Shown piece after piece: positions 42,404 through 52,388 of a DNA stretch of 64,000 nucleotides. A program made the translations under genes and the position numbers. The notes under the pieces are model-generated. The model had not been told where the DNA came from, did not search any database, and saw nothing but the letters and a program-made list of their open reading frames with translations. This DNA is from Bacteroidales bacterium (GTDB taxonomy: Bacteria; Bacteroidota; Bacteroidia; Bacteroidales; Muribaculaceae): assembly GCA_004557565.1 (NCBI GenBank), contig SFGS01000004.1, forward strand, positions 62,001-126,000, written 5' to 3'. Positions within the stretch are counted from its first letter, which is position 1; each line of letters starts with the position of its first letter.

Positions 42404-42742
42404 TTAATCGTGGTGCTCACTTACGATACCGAGAAACACAAGGTCGCTGTCGGTGCGGTTGATGAGCGTGTGGCCGTGTCCCATAGGGCAGTAGTGCATC
42501 TCTCCCACGGTGAAGTCTTCCTCGGTGCCGTCGTCCATCACCACATGGCCTGTGCCGCTGATGATATAGTAGGTTTCACTGTTTTTCTCGTGCATGTGCA
42601 TACCAATCGACGCACCTGGGGGAAGCAGTCCCTGCATGATGCGATTCTGCTCATCGAGATAGGTTTTCACCACATATTCTCCTTCGCCACCTTTAAAGTT
42701 TGGTACGGTGGTGGCCTCCATTTTCTTGAAATCGATTATCAT
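42404..42742 (-). CDS. Small single-domain cupin protein
   Basis: 112 residues from the ATG at 42742. Cupin motif 1 is GMHMHEKNSETYYIISG (His, His and Glu as metal ligands) and motif 2 is YCPMGHGHTLIN with the last His. The fold is one double-stranded beta-helix; the metal site looks complete, but the substrate is unknown. The open frame extends eight codons further to 42766; the shorter start is chosen because MIIDF fits the family start. It lies between pheT and the YebC gene, with low-complexity DNA on the upstream side. Confidence 0.8.
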   Translation of the reverse strand: MIIDFKKMEATTVPNFKGGEGEYVVKTYLDEQNRIMQGLLPPGASIGMHMHEKNSETYYIISGTGHVVMDDGTEEDFTVGEMHYCPMGHGHTLINRTDSDLVFLGIVSEHHD

Positions 42743-42769
42743 AAGTTTTTGTTTTTTGGGGGTCAACGA

Positions 42770-42926
42770 GCCAACGGGTCAACGGGTCAACAAGTTGACG
42801 GTTGGGGGGTGGCTCGTTGCCTCATTATATCTTATTGTCCAGCAAGCCTCGAAATCTCGAATTTTCGAATTTTCGAACTCTCGAAAAAAACTCGTTGACC
42901 TGTTGACTCGTAGACTTGTTGGCTCG
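42770..42926. repeat. Low-complexity word repeats between pheT and the cupin gene
   Basis: GGTCAACGAGCCAACGGGTC-type words occur at 42770-42800, TCGAATTTTCGAA-type words at 42848-42886 and GTTGACCTGTTGACTCG-type words at 42892-42926. They belong to the same families seen at 1-46, 30190-30270, 48950-48990 and 60510-60555. Confidence 0.75.
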
Positions 42927-45392
42927 TTATCTCAACTGTGCGCCAACTTCCTTTTGGAGATTGGTCACCACCTTCTTCATTACGGCCTCAATTTGCTTGT
43001 CTTGGAGCGTCTTTTGGTCGTCTTGGAGGAACATGGCGATAGCGTAACTCTTCTTGCCGGCTTCGAGGTGCTTGCCTTCGTACACGTCGAAGAGGGTCAC
43101 CTTCTTGAGCAACTTGCGTTCGCTCTGCTCAACCACACGCTTGATTTGTTCGTAGGTCACGGTCGAATCCACGAGCAATGCCAAGTCGCGGCGCACTGGC
43201 AGGGTCTTTGGCAGGTCGTAGTATTTCACATCCTTCTTGGCTGCGAGTTTGCAGAGCAAGTGCCAGTTAAACTGTGCGAAGTACACTTCCTGATCCACAT
43301 CGAATTTCTTAGCCACGTCGGCATCCACCACGCCAAGCACACCGATGAGCTTGCCACCACGGTTCTTGTAAGAGAGGGCAGGGGTGAGCAGGTCGTTGTC
43401 GAATTGCTCAACCACCACTTCCTTTTCGTTGATGCCAAGGCGGCGGAAGATGTTTTCAACAGCGGACTTCAGGTCGTAAACGCTGAGTGGGCGCACTGCG
43501 TCGGCCCAACTGTCGTCGTGGTTGTTACCAGTGAGCCAAATGCCGAGTGCTTGATGCTCGGTGTATGGTGCGAGAGCCACCTCGGTGTTGTCGGTTTCGG
43601 CATCGTAACGATACACATCGCCGAATTCATACATTTTGAGGTTGGCGTTTTTGCGGTTGATGTTGCGTGCGAGGCTTTCCAAACCGCCGAACAGCATGGT
43701 TTGGCGCATCACGTTGAGGTCGCCGCTGAGGGCGTTCATCAGGTGCACGCAGTTCTTTTCAGGGTAACTTTCCAAGCCTTCGTAGTAACTTGAACTGGTG
43801 AGCGAGTTGTTCATGATTTCGTTATAACCAGCAGCGGTGAGTTGTTCCGAGATGAGGTCTTGCATATCGTCGCGGAAGTCAACGTCGCTCTTGTTGCTGA
43901 GTGTGCCCTTCACCTCGTTGGTGAATTCCACATTGTTATAACCGTACACGCGGAGAATGTCTTCCACCACGTCGCATGGGCGTTGCACATCCACGCGGTA
44001 GGTTGGCACCACAATGTTGATTTTCTCTGCGTCTTCGCTCACGATTTTCATTTCGAGGCTTTCAACGATACCCTTGATAGTGTCGTTGTCGATGTGCTTG
44101 CCGATAAGGCTGGTCACATAGTCGAACTTCAGTTCCACAGGGAAGCCAGGGAATTCGCGGCTCTTCACATCGATGATGTCGCCACAAATTTCACCACCTG
44201 CGAGTTCCTTGATGAGGATAGCGGCGAGTTTGAGGTTGTAAACGGTGTCGTTGGGGTCGATGCCACGCTCGAAGCGGAACGATGCGTCGGTGTTCAAGCC
44301 GAAGCGGCGTGCGCTCTTACGCACCCAAGTGGGGTGGAAGTAGGCACTTTCGAGGAACACGTCGGTAGTGGCGTCGGTCACGCCCGAATCCAGACCACCA
44401 AACACACCGCCGATGCACATAGGCTCTTCAGCGTTGCAAATCATGAGGTCGCGGTCGGTGAGTGTGCGTTCCACACCGTCGAGAGTGGTGAACTTAGTGC
44501 CTGGGGCAACGGTTTTCACCACCACCTTATCGCCTTTCACCTTGCTGAGGTCGAAACTGTGCATAGGTTGACCTGTGCCAAGGAGAATGTAGTTGGTGAT
44601 GTCCACAATATTGTTGATGGGGCGTTGGCCTACAGTCAGGAGGTAATCCTTCAGCCACTTAGGACTTTCTTGCACCTTCACGCCACGAATGGTGAGGCCG
44701 CAGTAGCGAGGGCAAGCCTCGGTGTTTTCCACTTCCACAGGAATGGCACCGTCGGCGCGGTCGCTCTTGAAAGCGTCAACGCTTGGGCGGTGGAGCTTGG
44801 CGTCGTAGCCGTGACGCTTCATCCAAGCGTAGATGTCGCGAGCCACACCGTAGTGCGAAGCACCGTCCACACGGTTAGGGGTGAGGTCCACCTCAATCAG
44901 CCAGTCGCTCTCCACACCGTAGTAGTCGGCGGCAGGAGTGCCCACTTTCGCGTCGGCAGGAAGCACGATGATGCCATCGTGGCTTGCGCCCACGCCTATT
45001 TCGTCTTCAGCGCAAATCATACCGCACGACTCCACGCCGCGAAGTTTTGAGCGCTTGATGGTGAACTCGTCGTCGCCATCGTAAAGTTTTGTTCCGAGAG
45101 TTGCCACAATCACCTTTTGGCCGGCAGCCACGTTGGCAGCGCCGCACACGATTTGCGCAGGAGCCTCGCCATTGCCGAGGTCAACGGTGGTGACATGCAG
45201 GTGGTCGCTGTTGGGGTGCATTTCGCAAGTGAGCACTTCGCCCACCACCAGTCCCTTCAGACCGCCTTTGATAGTTTCTACTTCTTCAAGAGCACCAACT
45301 TCCAGACCGAGCGAGGTGAGTGCCACGCTCACTTCTTGTGGGGTCAAATCGAAGTCGATGTAGTCCTTCAACCATTTATATGAAACGTTCAT
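42927..45392 (-). CDS. pheT: Phenylalanine-tRNA ligase beta subunit
   Basis: 821 residues from the ATG at 45392 (MNVSYKWLKDYI, the conserved family start; the open frame extends 21 codons further). The EMAP-type tRNA-binding OB domain is at about 40-150, the B3/B4 editing domain at about 215-385, B5 near 405-475, the catalytic-like core follows, and the anticodon-binding FDX-ACB domain at the C-terminus begins YYDLPKTLPVRRDLALLVD. It pairs with PheS, which is not in this window. It probably leads the minus-strand group pheT-cupin-yebC, although 184 bases separate it from the cupin gene. Confidence 0.96.
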   Translation of the reverse strand: MNVSYKWLKDYIDFDLTPQEVSVALTSLGLEVGALEEVETIKGGLKGLVVGEVLTCEMHPNSDHLHVTTVDLGNGEAPAQIVCGAANVAAGQKVIVATLGTKLYDGDDEFTIKRSKLRGVESCGMICAEDEIGVGASHDGIIVLPADAKVGTPAADYYGVESDWLIEVDLTPNRVDGASHYGVARDIYAWMKRHGYDAKLHRPSVDAFKSDRADGAIPVEVENTEACPRYCGLTIRGVKVQESPKWLKDYLLTVGQRPINNIVDITNYILLGTGQPMHSFDLSKVKGDKVVVKTVAPGTKFTTLDGVERTLTDRDLMICNAEEPMCIGGVFGGLDSGVTDATTDVFLESAYFHPTWVRKSARRFGLNTDASFRFERGIDPNDTVYNLKLAAILIKELAGGEICGDIIDVKSREFPGFPVELKFDYVTSLIGKHIDNDTIKGIVESLEMKIVSEDAEKINIVVPTYRVDVQRPCDVVEDILRVYGYNNVEFTNEVKGTLSNKSDVDFRDDMQDLISEQLTAAGYNEIMNNSLTSSSYYEGLESYPEKNCVHLMNALSGDLNVMRQTMLFGGLESLARNINRKNANLKMYEFGDVYRYDAETDNTEVALAPYTEHQALGIWLTGNNHDDSWADAVRPLSVYDLKSAVENIFRRLGINEKEVVVEQFDNDLLTPALSYKNRGGKLIGVLGVVDADVAKKFDVDQEVYFAQFNWHLLCKLAAKKDVKYYDLPKTLPVRRDLALLVDSTVTYEQIKRVVEQSERKLLKKVTLFDVYEGKHLEAGKKSYAIAMFLQDDQKTLQDKQIEAVMKKVVTNLQKEVGAQLR

Positions 45393-45749
45393 AACTTGAA
45401 AATATATATATTTTTTGTTGTTTTGCCATTTGTTGATTTGCCACTCAGGGCGCAAGGCGCTTGTAAGTGCCTATAATCGTGCAAATTTACAAAGAATTTT
45501 CAACTTATAAAAGACAATCCCATTTTTTAGCACTAATCCCACCCCACAGCCACCATTTCACCCCACCCACAGCACCCCCCACTCCCACCTATCCGAAATT
45601 TACTGCAAATTTGCAATAAATTCCGAATTGGGTGGGTTTTTCAGGTGTGTTGGGTGGCGGCATAGATGGGGCAAACATCTAATTTCTAACTTCTAATTTC
45701 TAATCTCTTGCATCTTTTTTGTAATTTTGTGGGCGAATTTTGGAAAAAG
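45393..45749. other. Gene-free divergent promoter region
   Basis: It contains a TAAATTTG -7-like box for pheT on the minus strand (45489-45482), a C-rich CCCAC-word stretch (45538-45595), TTCTAATTTCTAA words (45677-45706), and TAATTTTG (45722-45729) 20 bases before the ATG at 45750. No gene was found. Confidence 0.55.
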
Positions 45750-47564
45750 ATGAAGGATTTTAAGGGACATATTTCGCGATGGGTGAGGACGATGGCCGCG
45801 CCTGTGAAGGCTGAGCCTGTGTTTTTTGTGCTCACGTTTTTGATGTGCATTGAGCAGCCCATCCATTGGATGTGCTATATTCTCGACAACCGTGTGGAGC
45901 AGACGTTGCAGTTTGTGCAGGGATTGAGCATCGAGTTTGCCGTGGTGTATCTTGCCACTTGCCTCATTTATTGGGTGAAGGGAAAGCGGGCGAAAAATGC
46001 GGTGAAGGCATTGCTCTACATGCTGTTCTGGACGCTGATGGGCATCACGCTGTTTTTGGCACTCAACTTTGAGATGTGCATTTCGCAACAGACGCTCACG
46101 GTGCTCGTGGAGACGAATCCGAAAGAGAGTTCGGAGTTTGTTGACACCTATATGCTCACCAACGCCAGCCAGTTGAGTTATCTTCTCGACTTTGTGGTGC
46201 TGGTGGCGATTGGCGTGTGCGAATGGAAGCGACGCGCCATCACCGTTTTTTTGCGCCGAAAGTTGAATAAGCGTTTCTTCACTTGGTTCACCAGTCTCAA
46301 CGCCGCGGTAGGCATTGTGCTGATGGCGGTGTGCTATGTGTGGCTGCTGTGCTGCTGCAATTCGGCTCAAATCTACATTTGGCGAAACTATTTCCCCTAC
46401 GATTCGCTCGACCCTTGGTCGCAAAGTCTGCACGCCATCAATTCGCTCCGTGCCTTCGACAATGATGTGAAGTTTGCCATCAAGCAAGCCGAAAAGGTGT
46501 ATGAAACCGCCCCTGTGATTGAGGACACCGACTCGCTCACGGTGATATATGTGCTTGGCGAAAGTTACAACAAGCACCACGCCAGCCTCTACGGCTACCA
46601 CACGCTCACCACGCCCTGTATGGAGCGTGAGCAGGCGGCTGGCAATCTGTTTGCCTTCACCGATGTGGTGGCGCAGGAGAATGTGACCTCGGTGGTGGAG
46701 AAAAACACCTTTAGCATCAACAGCGTGGGCGATGGCGAAAACTGGTTCGACCACCCGAATTTCACCACCATCTTCAAGCACAGCGGCTATGATGTGTGGA
46801 TGTGGGACATGCAGCGCACCTACATGTCGAAGCGGCTCTACACCATCACCGTCAACGCTTTCATCTACAATCCCGAAATCACGCGCCTGTCGTACACGGC
46901 GTGCAACGACTCCACGTTCACCTACGATATGCAACTGGTCGATGATTTCCACAAGAATGTGAAGCCCACGAAGAAGCACAATCTGGTGGTGTTTCACCTG
47001 ATGGGGCAGCATGTGTCGTTCAGCCGCCGCTACCCCCGAAAGAGCAAATATGAAAAATACCACTCGGCCGACATCAAACGCACGGAGAAGTGGATGGACA
47101 AGACCAAAAAATGGGCGATTGCCACCTACGACAACGCCACATTATATAACGATGCCGTGATGGGGCACATCTTCGACCTCTACCGCAACAAGAATGCCGT
47201 GGTGGTGTATTTCAGCGACCATGGTGAGGAAATCTACGACTATCGCGACCAGCGAGGCCGCCACGTGTCGTATGCTCCCTCTGCCGATATGCTCCGCCAC
47301 CAAAACGAGGTGCCTTTCGTCATTTGGTGCTCCGACCGCTACAAGCAGCTGCACCCCGAAATCGTGAACGATATTCGTGCGGCGGTGAATCGCAAATTCA
47401 TGACCGACAATGTGGGGCAAACGCTCCTGCGCCTCGGCAGAATTAGCACCGAATACTACCGTGCGGAGCGCGATGTGACCTCGCCACGCTTCACCACACG
47501 CCCACGCATCCTCTACGACCATGTGGACTACGATGCCGTGATGGCCGCCTCAAAGCGCCGCTGA
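45750..47564 (+). CDS. Phosphoethanolamine transferase-like membrane protein (EptA/CptA type)
   Basis: 604 residues from the ATG at 45750. About five N-terminal membrane helices are followed by a sulfatase-fold periplasmic domain from about 260. Metal and catalytic residues can be matched: Glu271 in LGESYNKHHASLYGY, the probable nucleophile Thr313 in ENVTS (42 residues later; about 40 in EptA), and Asp490-His491 in FSDHGEE. A His in LMGQHVSFSRRYP also fits. Such enzymes add phosphoethanolamine to lipid A or core sugars and can lower polymyxin binding. The open frame begins at 45708, but a TAATTTTG -7 box at 45722 lies inside it. It is a single gene. Confidence 0.86.
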   Translation: MKDFKGHISRWVRTMAAPVKAEPVFFVLTFLMCIEQPIHWMCYILDNRVEQTLQFVQGLSIEFAVVYLATCLIYWVKGKRAKNAVKALLYMLFWTLMGITLFLALNFEMCISQQTLTVLVETNPKESSEFVDTYMLTNASQLSYLLDFVVLVAIGVCEWKRRAITVFLRRKLNKRFFTWFTSLNAAVGIVLMAVCYVWLLCCCNSAQIYIWRNYFPYDSLDPWSQSLHAINSLRAFDNDVKFAIKQAEKVYETAPVIEDTDSLTVIYVLGESYNKHHASLYGYHTLTTPCMEREQAAGNLFAFTDVVAQENVTSVVEKNTFSINSVGDGENWFDHPNFTTIFKHSGYDVWMWDMQRTYMSKRLYTITVNAFIYNPEITRLSYTACNDSTFTYDMQLVDDFHKNVKPTKKHNLVVFHLMGQHVSFSRRYPRKSKYEKYHSADIKRTEKWMDKTKKWAIATYDNATLYNDAVMGHIFDLYRNKNAVVVYFSDHGEEIYDYRDQRGRHVSYAPSADMLRHQNEVPFVIWCSDRYKQLHPEIVNDIRAAVNRKFMTDNVGQTLLRLGRISTEYYRAERDVTSPRFTTRPRILYDHVDYDAVMAASKRR

Positions 47565-47635
47565 TTGGCACCGACAACCTATTCCTCTGCCTTGTGTGCT
47601 ATACTGTGGATTTTGTAGAGGATAATGAGGATTTT

Positions 47636-47667
47636 TTTGGGGAATTGGGAAATTTGCATTACTTTTG
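47636..47667 (+). promoter_or_regulatory. Promoter of the gene at 47739
   Basis: TTTG (47636-47639), 20 bases, TACTTTTG (47660-47667), 71 bases before the ATG. The leader contains a doubled AACATAACAGCAA word. Confidence 0.68.
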
Positions 47668-47738
47668 AAAATTCAACCAAAAACGAACGAACCAACTAAT
47701 TAATTACGCAAACATAACAGCAAAAAAACATAACAGCA

Positions 47739-48809
47739 ATGAAGAAAATAATGTGCTTAGCATTGGTTTTGGTGTGCTTGATACCAGTTTTACGCACCAA
47801 TGCACAGGATTCAAAGCAAGGTAAGCGTTTCAACATGTACGGAATCGCTTTCTACAACCTTGAAAACTTGTTCGACACTATCAACAACAATGGCAAGTAT
47901 GATTTGGAATTTTCACCAAACGGCGCTCGCCAATGGAATCATCAAAAATACTGGTCGAAACAGCATAACTTGGCTTACGCTATCAGCCAAATGGCTACCA
48001 AATCCACTCCAAACGGTCCTGTGATTGTGGGCGTGTCGGAAGTGGAGAACATTTCTGTGCTGCAAGACTTGGTGAAGCAACCCGAAATCAAACCTTGGCG
48101 CTTGCAAATCGTGCATCACGACAGTCCTGACCGTCGTGGCATCGACGTGGGTTTGCTCTACAACCCTCGCTACTTCAAGGTGCTGAATGTGACCAACCAA
48201 CGCCTCTCTATCCCCACCAACCCATCGTTCCGCACCCGCGACCAACTGTGTGTGACCGGTATGCTAGCTGGCGAAAAGGTGAGTGTGCTGGTCAACCACT
48301 GGCCATCACGCCTCGGTGGCGAAGAGCAAAGCAGTTATCTGCGTGAGGCTGCCGCTGCAATGGCACGCCGCACCATCGACTCGCTGCTCACCGACGACCC
48401 CAACCAAGGCATCATCTTCATGGGCGACTTGAACGACGATCCAATGAACAAGAGTTGCGCCGAAGTGCTGAAGGCAATGCCAAACGTGAAGGACGTGCAG
48501 ACCGTGAACGACATCTACAACCCATTCTGGGAAAAGTTGGCTAAAGGCATCGGCACACTCGCTTACCGTGGATCGTGGAACCTCTTCGACCAGATTGTGA
48601 TGAACGGCTACTTCCTGAAGCACTATAGTGGCAAAGACAAGCCACAACTCACATTCGTGCGCGCCGATGTGCTCAACAAAGAATTTCTGCGCACCACCGA
48701 CGGCGACCGCCAAGGCTACCCCTTGCGCACCTATTCAGGTGGCGTGTTCCTCAACGGTTACAGCGACCACTTCCCCACACAAATCTACCTCGTAAAAGAA
48801 GCAAAATAA
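47739..48809 (+). CDS. Secreted endonuclease/exonuclease/phosphatase-family protein
   Basis: 356 residues with a signal peptide ending RTNAQ (about 23). The EEP fold motifs are in order: FYNLENLFD, GVSEVEN with the metal-binding Glu, HHDSPDRRGIDVGLLY, LVNHWPSR, the catalytic FMGDLNDDP and the C-terminal GYSDHFPTQIYL with the Asp-His pair. All catalytic residues seem intact. The substrate may be DNA, a phospholipid or an inositol phosphate; family members found outside the cytoplasm do all three. It is a single gene with its own promoter. Confidence 0.9.
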   Translation: MKKIMCLALVLVCLIPVLRTNAQDSKQGKRFNMYGIAFYNLENLFDTINNNGKYDLEFSPNGARQWNHQKYWSKQHNLAYAISQMATKSTPNGPVIVGVSEVENISVLQDLVKQPEIKPWRLQIVHHDSPDRRGIDVGLLYNPRYFKVLNVTNQRLSIPTNPSFRTRDQLCVTGMLAGEKVSVLVNHWPSRLGGEEQSSYLREAAAAMARRTIDSLLTDDPNQGIIFMGDLNDDPMNKSCAEVLKAMPNVKDVQTVNDIYNPFWEKLAKGIGTLAYRGSWNLFDQIVMNGYFLKHYSGKDKPQLTFVRADVLNKEFLRTTDGDRQGYPLRTYSGGVFLNGYSDHFPTQIYLVKEAK

Positions 48810-48814
48810 CCTTC

Positions 48815-48990
48815 TTGAGAAATTAGAAATTAGAGGTTAGAAATTAGAGTTTTTCCATCAGAAGATTTTTTTCAAGAAGTTAAGAAGATTTTTTTTGGAA
48901 GTTAAGGAGTTAAGAAGTTAAAGAAGTTAAGACGATGGCTTCGGCTCTCGAAATTTCGAAAACTCGTTGACTCGTAGTCTCGTTGATTTT
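48815..48990. repeat. Three word-repeat families stacked in one spacer
   Basis: GAAATTAGAAATTAGAGGTT words (48818-48852), AAGAAGTTAAGAAG words (48874-48932) and TCTCGAAATTTCGAAAACTC plus GTTGACTCGTAGTCTCG words (48945-48986) follow one another. No gene or promoter was seen. Confidence 0.75.
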
Positions 48991-48999
48991 AAAATCCCC

Positions 49000-49431
49000 A
49001 TGTCATTCATTACGCTTCGACATCGGCAGAGTGGTTTGATTCCGATGCGCATTCCGCTGTGGGTGCTCATCGGAGGCAGGCCTGTGGGCTTGATGCGAGG
49101 CAAAGAAGTGAAGATAGAGTTGCCGAAAGGCGTGTATAGCCTTGGCGTGCGATTCTGTGTGCCGTTGGGAAAGTGGCAACCGGGAGTGCAAGCCGAGCAC
49201 AAAGTGGTGGTCGGCGAGGACGAACACGTGGTGGTGGAGTTCACCAGCCGCGAACGCCTATGGAACCTACTTTTCGATATCGACTTAATGCTCTGTCTGC
49301 TTAGTTTCTTCATCACCCTCCCATCGCCATGGGGCACCGTTTACGATGTGGTCTCCAACGGCTTCTTCCTCCTCTGGGCAATCCACGTCTGGACCATCCG
49401 CACCCGCTTCTTCACCTTCACCATCCACTAA
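49000..49431 (+). CDS. Small membrane protein, function unknown
   Basis: 143 residues from the ATG at 49000. A soluble N-terminal part (about 1-90), beta-rich and resembling a small carboxypeptidase-regulatory-like sandwich (PVGLMRGKEVKIELPKGVYSL), is followed by two membrane helices (about 97-113 and 117-136). No family was recognised. The upstream open frame to 48967 lies in word-repeat DNA and is not believed. It is convergent with the frameshifted gene at 49508. Whether it is expressed is uncertain, since no promoter was found. Confidence 0.55.
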   Translation: MSFITLRHRQSGLIPMRIPLWVLIGGRPVGLMRGKEVKIELPKGVYSLGVRFCVPLGKWQPGVQAEHKVVVGEDEHVVVEFTSRERLWNLLFDIDLMLCLLSFFITLPSPWGTVYDVVSNGFFLLWAIHVWTIRTRFFTFTIH

Positions 49432-49507
49432 ACGAGTCAACAATCTTTAGACGAGTGGGCTCTGAATCCACAACCACAACAGTCAAACGTGTGAGGTGTG
49501 GGGGGGA

Positions 49508-50616
49508 TTAGTGGTGGTGGAGAACTTTTACTGCGGTGGTAGTGCCGTCGGTGTGGGTGGTCATCATGATGTTGAAGCCTTTGAATGGGTGGGAGGATTT
49601 GGAGCCTAACGTGTTGAAGTAGCGGATGGTTTTTGCTTTCTGAGCACTGCTGTTCACTTCGCTGATGGAGGTGGTGATGTTGCTGCTGCCGTTGAGGTTG
49701 AGGGGGAAGACCACGAATCTTGCGTTTGGTGCTGTGGTTGAGTCGTAAGCGACTTTGCTTGGTGCTGTGGTTGAGTCGTAGGCAGTCTTGCGTGGCGCTG
49801 GTTTTGCTTCGGTTGTGGCCACTTCTTTTATCAAGGCTTCGAATGTGTACATGTCTCCGTCTATCAGTTCGGGGGCAGGGGTGGAGTTCAATGAGTAGTC
49901 GACCTTGAAGGCTGCCTTGAATTCCTGCGCGTTGGCAGAGCCTTGACGCACTGGGAGGTAGAATGCACCGTCGGTGGCGTTGTAAACTGCCCAAACCACA
50001 TTTGCAAATTCGTTGGTCTTTGGAGTGGCGAAGTAGTAGCTGCTGGCGTACTCTGGGTTGGTGCCCTTCACACTGCTTTCTCCCATGAAGTTGATGGCGC
50101 AGTAGGTGTTTGGGGCAAAATCAGCAGCCTCGCCAACCACCACATTTGTAGCGGTCATAGCCACGTTGAGCTTTTCGTCAAGCGTGCCGGTGATTGAGGC
50201 AACGGTGCTCTTCTCGTTCACTTGGTTGTAGAGTTCAACAGGCAGACTTACGAGCATCCAGTTGTTTTGGGCATATTCCTCTTGCTTGTTGCCGTTGATG
50301 GCGAAGTGCCTGTCGTCAGCGGCAGGACTGCTGAGGTTTCTCACAGCCTTGGCTGCGTCCCGTCGCCACAAGTCGCCACATGCAGGGTCACAACCACATC
50401 GCTGGTGATGACTTTGCCCTCGAATATGCCAGGGAACAACGCCACACACTCCGACTGACCAGTGCCGGGAACGACATAAAACGTCCTCTTGTTCCAGAAA
50501 TTGCTCATCTCCCACTTATTGTCATCCCCAACCTTGTAAGTGGTGGAAAACTTTGCAGCCCACGAGCAAACAGTGACCAACACAGCCACGGTCAGAAATG
50601 CAAATGGTCCCCTCAT
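49508..50616 (-). pseudogene. Frameshifted secreted protein with sorting-domain-like C-terminus
   Basis: The signal peptide and first 90 residues are read in one frame (50616 to a stop at 50341; MRGPFAFLTV start, then KFSTTYKVGDDNKWEMSNFW). The rest continues in another frame from about 50370 down to 49508 (KAVRNLSSPAADDRHFAING to VKVLHHH). The two frames overlap near 50341-50410, where the minus strand has a TGTGGCGACT/TGTGGCGACG doubled word and a GGGACG run, likely places for the indel. The tail (KTIRYFNTLGSKSSHPF, THTDGT) resembles that of the protein at 22569. It could be a true pseudogene, a phase-variable gene or a sequencing error. Confidence 0.78.
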
Positions 50617-50811
50617 AGTAAAACGCCTGTATAAAAAGTATAATTAGTTAATTATCCGAATATTACCACCACAAATCCGCAGCAGTAACTCCCACAAATA
50701 TAGTAAACTTTTCTTAATTCCGCAGTATATTCCCCAAAAAAATCCATTTCACCGATTGAAAAAAGCAAAAATCACCAGATTTACTACCCTTGTTCTTTAG
50801 TGATTATTGGG

Positions 50812-52179
50812 TTAATCTTCAGGTTCGGGGGGCATGGGGGCGTCGAGGCGGTTTTCCCAGAGATAGGTGCGGGTTTCGCGGACTATTACACCACTGAGGA
50901 GAATGACGGCGATGAGGTTGGGGATTGCCATGAGGGCGTTCGTGCAGTCGCTGATGTTCCACACGAGTTCGAGGTTGATGATGCTACCCAGGAATACGAA
51001 GACGATGAACACCCAGCGGTAGATGTGGGTGGTGATGCCTCCGCGTATGTATTCCACCGAGCGTTCGCCATAGTAGCACCAGCCGAGTATAGTGGTGAAG
51101 GCGAAGGTGAACATACCGAAACTCAAGAGCGGCTTGCCTATCACTGGAATGTCGCCAAATGCCATGTTGGCAAGTTCGGCACCGTCGGAATAGTTGATGG
51201 TTGGGTCTGCCATAATGCAACTCACGAGCACGATGCCCGTAACGGCACATATCACCACGGTGTCCCAGAATGTGCCAGTAGATGCCACCAATGCCTGACG
51301 CACAGGGTTTCGGGTCTGTGCAGCGGCAGCGGCGATAGATGCCGATCCGAGTCCCGATTCATTGCTGAACAAGCCTCGCGCTATACCGAAGCGTGCGGCA
51401 ATCAATATAGTGGAGCCTACGAAGCCACCACCCATCGCTTGGGGCGAGAATGCGGATGAGCAGATTTTCTCGATGGCAGGCATCACATAGTCGGCATGGT
51501 GCCAAAGCACATAGCCGCATCCCACAATGTAGAGTAATGCCATGATTGGCACCACCCATTCACACACTTTGGCGATACTGTTCACGCCTCCCACAATCAC
51601 CACGCCTGTGAGCACAGCCACTATCAAGCCTGTGATGTAGGGCGAAACGGAATAGGTTTTCTCTGCCAATGCGGCAATGGCGTTGGCTTGCACGGTGTTG
51701 CCAATGCCCAGCGAAGCAATCACGGTAAACAGCGCAAAGAGAATGGCAAGGCGTTTCCAACCCAAGCCTTTTTCAAGGGCGTACATCGGGCCGCCAGCCA
51801 TCTTGCCTTCGGGAGTGCGCACACGATATTTCACCGCAAGCAGACTCTCACCGTATTTCGTGGCCATACCAAACACGCCTGTGAGCCAACACCACAGCAC
51901 CGATCCCGGGCCACCCAGCGCCACCGCCGTAGCCACGCCCACAATGTTGCCGGTGCCGATGGTGGCAGCCAGCGCAGTGGCGAGCGCACCGAATTGCGAC
52001 ACATCGCCTGAAGATCCCTTGTCGGGCGTAATCGAGAGTTTGAGGGCTTTAAGAATGTGGCGTTGTGGAAAACGAAGTCGGACGGTGAGGTAAATATGCG
52101 TTCCAAGAAGCAACACAATGGTGGGCCAGCTCCACAAATATCCGCTTAGGGTGGAAAAAAAATCGTTCAGTTCGCTCAT
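50812..52179 (-). CDS. Alanine/glycine:cation symporter (AGCS family)
   Basis: 455 residues with about eleven membrane helices. AGCS hallmarks are GTGNIVGVATAVALGGPGSVLWCW near 95-118, then MATKYGESLLAVKYR, FSNESGLGSASIAAAAA and GWCYYGERSVEYI. It imports alanine or glycine with sodium. It stands alone, transcribed toward the frameshifted gene, with a TATTTTTG -7-like box at 52220-52213 on the minus strand. Its C-terminus (RLDAPMPPEPED) is acidic and short. Confidence 0.94.
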   Translation of the reverse strand: MSELNDFFSTLSGYLWSWPTIVLLLGTHIYLTVRLRFPQRHILKALKLSITPDKGSSGDVSQFGALATALAATIGTGNIVGVATAVALGGPGSVLWCWLTGVFGMATKYGESLLAVKYRVRTPEGKMAGGPMYALEKGLGWKRLAILFALFTVIASLGIGNTVQANAIAALAEKTYSVSPYITGLIVAVLTGVVIVGGVNSIAKVCEWVVPIMALLYIVGCGYVLWHHADYVMPAIEKICSSAFSPQAMGGGFVGSTILIAARFGIARGLFSNESGLGSASIAAAAAQTRNPVRQALVASTGTFWDTVVICAVTGIVLVSCIMADPTINYSDGAELANMAFGDIPVIGKPLLSFGMFTFAFTTILGWCYYGERSVEYIRGGITTHIYRWVFIVFVFLGSIINLELVWNISDCTNALMAIPNLIAVILLSGVIVRETRTYLWENRLDAPMPPEPED

Positions 52180-52293
52180 GTTTGGCTGTAGTAGTTAGTT
52201 AATATTCGTTCGCAAAAATAAGGATTTTCCCTCACTATCCACTTGTTTTGCAAAAAAAACTTTTGGTGGGGAGAGAAAAAAGGTGGGGAGGAA

Positions 52294-52324
52294 TTGGTAA
52301 AATGCCAATTTTGTGGTAATTTTG
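52294..52324 (+). promoter_or_regulatory. Promoter of the S24 repressor gene
   Basis: TTG (52294-52296), 20 bases, TAATTTTG (52317-52324), 64 bases before the ATG at 52389. No clear palindromic operator overlapping it was recognised. Confidence 0.6.
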
Positions 52325-52388
52325 CCTTTGGTTATTGATACCTCCATTTTTTTGGCTATAAACACACACAATAAAATTATACACTATC

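Noticed and set aside
43842..45050. 402-codon open frame opposite pheT
   Set aside because: Antisense to the essential pheT; translation shows only His/Val-rich shadow composition.
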